Part shown: positions 6,741 through 12,192 of the stretch, piece after piece
Layout of the letters: each line of letters opens with the position of its first letter
Numbering within the stretch: position 1 is the first letter of the stretch
Source of the DNA: RGIG4608 sp045631445
GTDB lineage: Bacteria > Bacillota > Clostridia > Oscillospirales > CAG-272
Direction: 5' to 3'
Assembly (NCBI GenBank): GCA_045631445.1
Contig: JAZQUS010000131.1
Location: 1 to 13,820 of the forward strand
DNA: 13,820 bases
Program-made: the position numbers and the translations under genes
The notes under the pieces: generated by a model
What the model saw: the letters and a program-made list of their open reading frames with translations, nothing else
What the model was told of the DNA's origin: nothing
The model's database searches: none

Positions 6741-7631
6741 TTAATCTCCTAAGTTACAGATTTCTTTATATATTATGTTTTTGTGCACGCCACGGTCTTT
6801 AGCGCAACTCTTTATTGCGTCCATTTTAGAAAGACCGTTTGAAATATAGAAATTAACGTGTTCTTCAATAGTCATATTTTCAAAGAAACACTCATTTTTT
6901 GCTTTTTTGTTACTTCCCTCAACGATGAGAACGTATTCTCCTCTTGGGGCGTTTTGCTCATAATATTGGGTCGCACCATCAAGTGTGAAACGGAGAACCT
7001 CTTCGTTTTTCTTTGTAAGCTCGCGACAGAGGGATATTCGTCTATCTCCACCAAAGGTATTTTTCATATCCTCAAGGGTTGCTTTTAATTTGTGTGGTGC
7101 TTCGTGGAATATCATTGTGCGCTTTTCGTTTTCAAGCTCAGAAAGGCGTTCGCGACGTTCACCCTTGTTTGCAGAAAGGAATCCTTCAAAGCAAAATCTG
7201 CCCGTTGGAAGACCTGAAAGAGTGAGTGCAACAATTCCTGCACATGCACCGGGGATTGAACTTACGGGAATATTCTGCTCGGCGCAGAGAGCCACGATGT
7301 CTTCACCTGGGTCGCTAATTGCAGGTGTACCCGCGTCTGTTATGAGCGCACAACTTTCACTATTCTTTAGTCTATCTGCAATTATCTGACCGCGCTCTCG
7401 CTTATTATGTTCAAAATAAGAAACCATTGGTTTGCTAATTCCAAGATATGAAAGGAGCTTTAATGAGTTTCTTGTATCCTCTGCGGCAATGAAATCAACC
7501 TCACTTAATACCTTAATAGCCCTTTCGGAAAGGTCTGCAAGGTTGCCTATTGGTGTTGCTACAAGATAGAGAGTACCTTTTTCAACTTTATTCTTTTCAA
7601 TATCCAAATTAGTGGATTTGATGCTGCTCAT
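6741..7631 (-). CDS. rsmI: 16S rRNA (cytidine-1402)-2'-O-methyltransferase RsmI
   Basis: A SAM-dependent enzyme of the tetrapyrrole-methylase fold that adds the 2'-O-methyl to C1402 at the ribosomal P site. Motifs are GTLYLVATPIGNLADLS (19-35), AAEDTRNSLKLL, ITDAGTPAISDPG and SIPGACAGIVALTLSGLP, then FCFEGFL and the C-terminal RELTKKNEEVLR and APRGEYVLIVEG. Its 296 residues are full length. I start at ATG 7631 because AAAGGAG (7643-7637) lies 5 nt upstream. An in-frame GTG at 7646 would place that site inside the coding sequence, so it is rejected. It is first in the - strand operon, about 30 nt from a good promoter. The leader contains a small hairpin, ACACG/CGTGT (7645-7658), directly before the ribosome binding site. 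Confidence 0.95.
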   Translation of the reverse strand: MSSIKSTNLDIEKNKVEKGTLYLVATPIGNLADLSERAIKVLSEVDFIAAEDTRNSLKLLSYLGISKPMVSYFEHNKRERGQIIADRLKNSESCALITDAGTPAISDPGEDIVALCAEQNIPVSSIPGACAGIVALTLSGLPTGRFCFEGFLSANKGERRERLSELENEKRTMIFHEAPHKLKATLEDMKNTFGGDRRISLCRELTKKNEEVLRFTLDGATQYYEQNAPRGEYVLIVEGSNKKAKNECFFENMTIEEHVNFYISNGLSKMDAIKSCAKDRGVHKNIIYKEICNLGD

Positions 7632-7669
7632 TAGCTCTCCTTTCACACGAATACGTGTTTTTTCATAGA

Positions 7670-7698
7670 ATTATATTAACGAAATTTATGGGGGTAAA
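7670..7698 (-). promoter_or_regulatory. Predicted sigma-A promoter of the rsmI operon
   Basis: On the - strand TTTACC (7698-7693), exactly 17 nt, then TATAAT (7675-7670). The start would fall near 7663, leaving a leader of about 30 nt. The -35 box overlaps the ribosome binding region of the divergent amidase gene (7690-7694). Confidence 0.75.
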
Positions 7699-7699
7699 T

Positions 7700-8266
7700 A
7701 TGGCAATAAAAATTTATATAGATCAGGGACACAATCCGCAGTCACCCAACGCGGGGGCGGAGGGAAATGGGCTTGTTGAACAAGATTTGACCTATGAAAT
7801 AGGAAAACGTCTTGCCACCCTATTGCGTTCGAATGGTAATTTTGACGTTCGCCTGTCGCGTCCAACTGAAGAAACAATACTTGGAACATCAAACGCAAGT
7901 AGCTTGCGTATTAGAGTTGACGAAGCAAACAATTTCGGCGCGGACTATTTTATAAGTCTGCATACCAATGCCTCTAATAACGCTTCTGCTTCGGGAAGTG
8001 AAGCGCTTGTTTATTCTTCTCCAAGTGTTGCAAGTGAACTTGGGGAAGATATATTGGTTTGGCTCAATAGATTAACAGGACTTCGCAATCGCGGGATTGT
8101 TAACCGACCTGGACTTTACGTTTTAAGAAAAACCAAGATGCCTGCGGTGCTTGTTGAAATGGGATTTATTTCAAATCCGCAGGATGCTAGATTGATGAAT
8201 AATAGCCCCGAGCTTTTTGCAGAGGGTATTTACAATGGAATACTGCAATACACGGGGCTGTTGTAG
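7700..8266 (+). CDS. N-acetylmuramoyl-L-alanine amidase (Amidase_3), no signal peptide
   Basis: A zinc amidase that cuts the bond between muramic acid and the stem-peptide L-Ala. With the ATG at 7700 it has 188 residues and is almost only the catalytic domain. Metal ligands are H11 (DQGHN, against the usual DPGH), E27 (GLVEQDLTYEIG) and H88 (FISLHTNA); the catalytic Glu is E153 in VEMGFISNPQD. GGGGG lies 5 nt before this ATG. An in-frame ATG at 7688 is a less likely alternative. Neither start gives a signal peptide, membrane anchor or wall-binding repeat, unlike CwlD or AmiC types. It may act inside the cell or spore, leave by lysis or a non-classical route, or be a domesticated phage enzyme. 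It is divergent from rsmI and convergent with ligA. Confidence 0.9.
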   Translation: MAIKIYIDQGHNPQSPNAGAEGNGLVEQDLTYEIGKRLATLLRSNGNFDVRLSRPTEETILGTSNASSLRIRVDEANNFGADYFISLHTNASNNASASGSEALVYSSPSVASELGEDILVWLNRLTGLRNRGIVNRPGLYVLRKTKMPAVLVEMGFISNPQDARLMNNSPELFAEGIYNGILQYTGLL

Positions 8267-8270
8267 TCAT

Positions 8271-10262
8271 TTATTCGCACATTTTAAGAAATTCTTCTTC
8301 GTCAATAATGGTAATACCAAGATTTTTGGCTTTAACTAACTTGCTTCCTGCATCCTCACCTGCAAGAACGTAACTCGTTTTGCCTGAAACGGAGCCCGAA
8401 ACCTTACCGCCGCGGTCCTTAATCATACCGCTAGCAATATCACGGCTCATTGTGGGGAGGGTGCCTGTAAGCACGAATGTAAGACCTTCAAATCTATTAT
8501 CAAGAGCCACGAATGTGGAGTTTGTGTTAAGTCCTAATGAGATAAGCTTTTTGCAAAGTTCAATGTTCTTTTCGTTATTAAAGAAATCAATAACGCAATC
8601 TGCGGTAATTTCTCCAAAATCTTGAATTTCACAAAGCTCGTCTTTTGAAGCACACATCAATGCCTCAAGAGTTTTATATCTATTTGCAAGTGCCTCGGCG
8701 GCTACTTCACCGATATTTCTAATGCCGAGCGCGTAAACCAAGCGTTCCAGACCTGCATTTTTGGAATTATTAATCGAATTGATGAGATTTTGTGCACTCT
8801 TTTTGCCCATTCGTTCAATATTTGCAACGTCTTCAACAGTGAGCAAATAGAGATCTGCACAATCCTTAATAAGTGAGTTATCGAGCAAAGCATTGACGAT
8901 TTGAGGGCCAAGGCCTTCAATATTCATAGCTCCTTTTGACGCAAAATGCTCAATGCTTCTTGAAAGCTGGGCGGGGCAGGATGGATTTACACATCTAAAA
9001 GCCGCACCATCGTTATCGTCGCGAACGACAAGCTCGTTACAAGATGGACAATGAGTAGGCATAAAGAATTCAATCTCCATACCGTTTCTCTTTTCGGGAT
9101 GGGTGCAAACAACCTCGGGGATAATATCACCTGCTTTCCGAACAGTTACCATATCACCGAGCATAATCCCGCGTTCGCGAATGAAGTCAAGGTTGTGCAA
9201 TGTGGCACGAGAAACGCTTGTTCCTGCAAGGCGAACGGGCTCAAGCACCGCATTGGGAGTGAGCACACCTGTTCTACCAACCGCAATAGTGATGTCAATA
9301 AGCTTTGTTTGCTTTTCTTCGGGGGGGAATTTATATGCAACCGCCCATTTGGGGGTATTTGTACCCTCACCAATTTTAATTCTATCGGCAAGGTTATCAA
9401 TTTTGATAACCACGCCGTCAATATCGTATGGTAAATCGTCACGCATAGAGCCAAGATATTCGATGTGTGCGATTATTTCTTCATAGGAAGAAACCTTTGC
9501 TCTATCCTTCAAAACGGTAAAACCAAGCTCTTTAATTGTATCAAGCGTGTTTGTGTGCGAGGTTGGAGTTCTTCCATCACCGAAAACGTCGCCAGATTGA
9601 AGATTGAAAACAAAAATATCGAGCTTTCTATCCGCGCAAACCTTTGGGTCGAGCTGACGGAGTGAGCCCGCAGCCGCATTTCTTGGGTTTGCAAGAAGCT
9701 GTTGACTATTTTTTTCACGTTCTTCGTTTAAAGCATAAAATACCTTTCGAGGCATATAAACCTCTCCCCTTAAACAGAATGAAAGGGGCTTTTCAATAGC
9801 AAGGGGGATAGAGTTTATCGTTTTGATGTTTTGTGTAACGTCCTCACCAACTGTACCGTCACCTCGGGTTGCACCGTTTATAAGAATTCCGTTTTCATAG
9901 GTGAGAGCAACTGAAAGACCGTCTATTTTAGGTTCAACTGAAAATACGGGATTTTCAACTATAGCCGCCATTCTATCAACGAAATCGCGAATTTCCTCAT
10001 ATTCAAAAACGTCGGAGAGGGAATTCATCTGAACGGTGTGAGTAACCTTTTCAAACTTATCAAGCGGTTTTCCACCGACGCGGTTTGTGGGGGACGTGGG
10101 ATCAAAATATTCGGGATTTTCTTCTTCAAGACGGACAAGCTCCGCGTAAAGACGGTCATATTCAAAGTCCGAGATTTCGGGGTCGTCGTAAACGTAATAG
10201 CGCTTTGCGTGATACGAAAGCGTTTTGCGAAGCTCCTTAATTCTTTCTAAAATTTCGTTCAT
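8271..10262 (-). CDS. ligA: NAD-dependent DNA ligase LigA
   Basis: Seals nicks in replication and repair using NAD+. The 663 residues cover all domains: Ia (HAKRYYVYDDPEISDFEYD, 18-36), the adenylation domain with the KxDG lysine K112 (EPKIDGLSV), RGDGTVGEDVTQN, an OB fold with GRTGVLTPNAVLEPV, a four-Cys zinc finger (C405, C408, C424, C429), helix-hairpin-helix repeats (MNIEGLGP, RMGKKSAQNL, LGIRNIGE) and a C-terminal BRCT domain (about 590-663, FVLTGTLPTMSR). The ATG at 10262 has GGGAG 6 nt upstream, in the 23-nt gap after the kinase-like gene, so the two are likely cotranscribed. Its stop lies 4 nt from the amidase stop on the other strand and no terminator is visible between them. Confidence 0.97.
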   Translation of the reverse strand: MNEILERIKELRKTLSYHAKRYYVYDDPEISDFEYDRLYAELVRLEEENPEYFDPTSPTNRVGGKPLDKFEKVTHTVQMNSLSDVFEYEEIRDFVDRMAAIVENPVFSVEPKIDGLSVALTYENGILINGATRGDGTVGEDVTQNIKTINSIPLAIEKPLSFCLRGEVYMPRKVFYALNEEREKNSQQLLANPRNAAAGSLRQLDPKVCADRKLDIFVFNLQSGDVFGDGRTPTSHTNTLDTIKELGFTVLKDRAKVSSYEEIIAHIEYLGSMRDDLPYDIDGVVIKIDNLADRIKIGEGTNTPKWAVAYKFPPEEKQTKLIDITIAVGRTGVLTPNAVLEPVRLAGTSVSRATLHNLDFIRERGIMLGDMVTVRKAGDIIPEVVCTHPEKRNGMEIEFFMPTHCPSCNELVVRDDNDGAAFRCVNPSCPAQLSRSIEHFASKGAMNIEGLGPQIVNALLDNSLIKDCADLYLLTVEDVANIERMGKKSAQNLINSINNSKNAGLERLVYALGIRNIGEVAAEALANRYKTLEALMCASKDELCEIQDFGEITADCVIDFFNNEKNIELCKKLISLGLNTNSTFVALDNRFEGLTFVLTGTLPTMSRDIASGMIKDRGGKVSGSVSGKTSYVLAGEDAGSKLVKAKNLGITIIDEEEFLKMCE

Positions 10263-10285
10263 ATTTTTCTCCCAATAAAAAATAA

Positions 10286-10864
10286 TTAGTTAAGAAGGAA
10301 TTTTGTAATTCTTTCCATTGATTCGTTGTACTGTTCCTCGTTTGAATTGTAGAATTTCACAAGGCAATCAGAAAGTGCAGGAATATTAGGTGTTGAGTAA
10401 TCTCTTCCTGCAACGTATTCATCCCAATGCTCAAGCTTCCAAGTATCTCTTGGTGAATTTCTTTCAATCATTCTCTGACGAGTAATCTCGATATCGGTTT
10501 CCACCCAAATAACAACAAGATCGGTATTGTGTTTTGCAAGCTTTGTCTTGAGGTCTACTATGTAATCGTTATTTCTAACCTCTCTTGTGAATGGGGCGTT
10601 GATAAGTACGAGATCGGCATATTCGAGGGCTTCAAAGCCAATGCCAAGAATTACGTCGTATTCATAATTTCTGATGTTTTCTTCAAAAAAAGGGGAAGAA
10701 CGATTGATTTCCTCATTTGCAACGATGTATACTCTATTTGAAAGAGGAATGAGCGCGTCCTTATCAAGATAAACAATATTGTGAAGTGACTTTGCAAGCT
10801 GCTTTGAAACGTAGGTTTTTCCCGAAGCGGGCGGAGAAGTCACCAAAATCAATCTTTTTTTCAT
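10286..10864 (-). CDS. P-loop kinase-like protein (AAA_33 type)
   Basis: A 192-residue small P-loop NTPase of the kind annotated as an AAA family ATPase or zeta/shikimate-kinase-like protein. Walker A is SPPASGKT (10-17, K16), right after the first strand. LVVIWVETDIEITRQRM looks like the nucleoside/shikimate-kinase core strand and arginine helix, followed by a lid-like ERNSPRDTWKLEHWDEY. It probably phosphorylates a small molecule, but the substrate cannot be read from sequence. AGGAG lies 9 nt before the ATG. It is first in a two-gene unit with ligA and has a strong promoter 53 nt upstream. A toxin role (zeta-like) is possible, but no partner antitoxin is adjacent. Confidence 0.8.
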   Translation of the reverse strand: MKKRLILVTSPPASGKTYVSKQLAKSLHNIVYLDKDALIPLSNRVYIVANEEINRSSPFFEENIRNYEYDVILGIGFEALEYADLVLINAPFTREVRNNDYIVDLKTKLAKHNTDLVVIWVETDIEITRQRMIERNSPRDTWKLEHWDEYVAGRDYSTPNIPALSDCLVKFYNSNEEQYNESMERITKFLLN

Positions 10865-10916
10865 TTTTATTTTCTCCTATTTTGTGTAGGTTTATTTTTT
10901 ACTTCATTAATAAAAT

Positions 10917-10945
10917 ATTTTATCATATTTTTTGCTAAAAGTCAA
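10917..10945 (-). promoter_or_regulatory. Predicted extended -10 promoter of kinase-ligA
   Basis: On the - strand TTGACT (10945-10940), exactly 17 nt, then TAAAAT (10922-10917), with TG one base before the -10 box. This is among the best sigma-A matches in the window. The leader would be about 45 nt. Confidence 0.82.
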
Positions 10946-11043
10946 CATTTTAACAGGCAAATATCAATAATTGATGGTTTTTTAAGAAAATTTCAGAAAT
11001 CATTACACTTTTGTGAAAAAATCTTGACTATAGTAGTGTGGAA

Positions 11044-11179
11044 AAATTGGGATTTATCGAACATTCAAACTGTAGGGGTCGCGCTGTGCGCGTCCGTTCA
11101 AAACGCAAGAAATATTAAGGCGGACTCGCAAAGCTAGCTCCTACTGAGATTGCACGGACTCCTCGATAACCCCAAATTT
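11044..11179. mobile_element. MITE-like element with imperfect terminal inverted repeats
   Basis: AAATTGGGATTTATCGA (11044-11060) and the inverse of 11163-11179 agree at 14 of 17 positions, giving a 136-bp non-coding unit. Inside is TGTAGGGG followed by a hairpin GG-T-CGCGC / GCGCG-T-CC (11077-11095), and CGGACTC occurs twice as a direct repeat. The left terminus resembles the inverted right end of copies 1 and 2 (AATTGGGATTTAGCG), so the families may be related. No target-site duplication is evident and no transposase is nearby. Confidence 0.6.
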
Positions 11180-11190
11180 ATTAATAAATT
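11175..11190. repeat. Perfect 16-bp A/T palindrome
   Basis: AATTTATTAATAAATT is a perfect palindrome overlapping the right end of the MITE-like element. It could be the insertion target, a binding site, or chance in A/T-rich DNA. Confidence 0.4.
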
Positions 11191-11333
11191 GTAAACATTT
11201 CATGTTTTTTGAAAAAAGTTCAAAAAATTTGAAGAATTTTTCGAAGAAAACGGGTATTAATATATAGAACACTTTTTAAAATAGGGAAACTATGCCTTTT
11301 TGAAAAGAAATATATACCGAAAGGAGAATTCTT

Positions 11334-11378
11334 ATGAAAGTTCAAAATAAAAACCTATTTGCATTTCACCGCTATTAG
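11334..11378 (+). CDS. 14-codon small ORF with strong ribosome binding site
   Basis: ATG at 11334 preceded by GAAAGGAG with 7-nt spacing; the peptide would be MKVQNKNLFAFHRY and it ends in TAG. Its start resembles that of the downstream secreted protein (MKVKNILAL...), so it may be the stub of a decayed secreted-protein gene. It may also be a leader peptide. It ends 16 nt before the -35 box of the lipoprotein promoter, so it need not be on that transcript. Weak A/T-rich -10 candidates lie upstream (around 11262-11272), with no convincing -35. Confidence 0.35.
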   Translation: MKVQNKNLFAFHRY

Positions 11379-11390
11379 CACCGACAAAAC

Positions 11391-11424
11391 CGTATTGACA
11401 CGATACGTTAAAATGTGTTAAAAT
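11391..11424 (+). promoter_or_regulatory. Predicted promoter of lipoprotein-protease operon, with dyad
   Basis: TTGACA (11395-11400), 18 nt, TAAAAT (11419-11424), with an extended -10 TG at 11416-11417. An inverted repeat CGTAT-N7-ATACG (11391-11395 and 11403-11407) is centred on the -35 box and is placed where a repressor could block polymerase. Transcription would start near 11431. Confidence 0.72.
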
Positions 11425-11454
11425 AAAATAAAACAATGAAAGGAGATTTGTACT

Positions 11455-12192
11455 ATGAAAAACACAAATCTTAAACTTAACAAAACAAAACTCGTTGCGA
11501 AATTGATGGTTGTAATTCTTTTGTTGACGAGCACTCTAACACTTGCTTCGTGCGGAAGATTTAGATATGAATGGGAAGTTTATACTCATAAAGAATTTGT
11601 TGAGAAAATTGAAGAATATAATAGTAGTCACAACTTATTTGTAGATACTTTTATTTCATTTGATTTAGATGATAATCCTCAAATAACAAAGAGTTTATAT
11701 TCTGTGTATTCAAGAGTATCCCCAAAAACCAATTCGTTTCGCAAAGAGAATGGCTATATTTATGATAAGCACAACGAAACAATTATAACCAAATTTGTAT
11801 TTTACTTGGATGGCATATTTGGAAAAGAATATGGATATAAAATCAAATGTAATTTAATGGTCGTTGACTTCAATTTCACGGAAAATGATAAAATAGAAAT
11901 TTTAAAATCAGAATGTGCTCATGCTAACGATCAGGTTGGTTACGACGAATACGATACAATTTATGAAGAAACCCTACTTAAAGCAAACAAAGAGTTTGAG
12001 CAACTGATTCCTCGTTATACTTGTGTATATCATTATTCTATTTACGTTGATGATGTTGAGATTTGCTGTATTCATATTTCAAGCATGTCTGAAGCAACCG
12101 AGGAAAAACTTAATGAAATCATTCAAATGTTATCGGATAGCTTGGTTGTGCTTAATACGGAAAAGTATTTTATATGGAGGGATAATAAATGA
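11455..12192 (+). CDS. Predicted lipoprotein of unknown function
   Basis: A 245-residue protein with a type II signal peptide: a basic n-region with five lysines, hydrophobic residues about 17-31, and lipobox LASC with C33 as the lipidated residue, so it should be anchored to the outer face of the membrane. The mature part has no domain I recognise. It is rich in Tyr, Glu, Asp and Asn, contains cysteines near the middle and end (KCNLMVV, SECAHAND, CVYHY, EICCIHISS), and alternates strands and helices. The ATG at 11455 has AAAGGAG 9 nt upstream. Its TGA overlaps the next ATG (ATGA at 12189-12192), so it is translationally coupled to the secreted protease-like gene and probably works with it. 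It could be an inhibitor, a chaperone or an anchoring partner; this is inference from position only. It looks more A+T-rich than the core genes. Confidence 0.8.
   Translation: MKNTNLKLNKTKLVAKLMVVILLLTSTLTLASCGRFRYEWEVYTHKEFVEKIEEYNSSHNLFVDTFISFDLDDNPQITKSLYSVYSRVSPKTNSFRKENGYIYDKHNETIITKFVFYLDGIFGKEYGYKIKCNLMVVDFNFTENDKIEILKSECAHANDQVGYDEYDTIYEETLLKANKEFEQLIPRYTCVYHYSIYVDDVEICCIHISSMSEATEEKLNEIIQMLSDSLVVLNTEKYFIWRDNK

Larger units (their letters stand above)
10865..11454. other. 590-nt A+T-rich spacer between divergent operons
   Basis: Holds, in order, the kinase-ligA promoter, a short palindrome ATCAATAATTGAT (about 10964-10976), a MITE-like element (11044-11179), a 16-bp palindrome (11175-11190), a stretch of A/T-rich dyads such as TTCAAAAAATTTGAA (about 11219-11233), a 14-codon ORF with a strong ribosome binding site, and the promoter of the lipoprotein operon. 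No longer gene, tRNA or recognisable riboswitch was seen. Confidence 0.7.

Noticed and set aside
6985..7389. 134-codon + strand frame across rsmI
   Set aside because: Antisense shadow of a well-supported rsmI; Ser/Arg-rich composition typical of a complement frame.
7632..7646. GTG at 7646 as the rsmI start
   Set aside because: It would put the AAAGGAG ribosome binding site inside the coding region; ATG at 7631 is correctly spaced from it.
10286..10864. Zeta-toxin system
   Set aside because: The protein has a compatible Walker A and size, but no epsilon-like antitoxin is adjacent and the neighbour is ligA; kept as a generic P-loop kinase.
11024..11052. TTGACT on the + strand as a promoter -35 just before the MITE-like element
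   Set aside because: No -10 box at 16-18 nt (the spacing lands on TTGGGA inside the element). The element may have split an older promoter, but this cannot be shown.
11365..11374. TCACCGCTA at the end of the small ORF, shared with the right end of repeat copy 1
   Set aside because: Only 9 nt, with neighbouring bases not matching; too short to claim an inserted repeat end.
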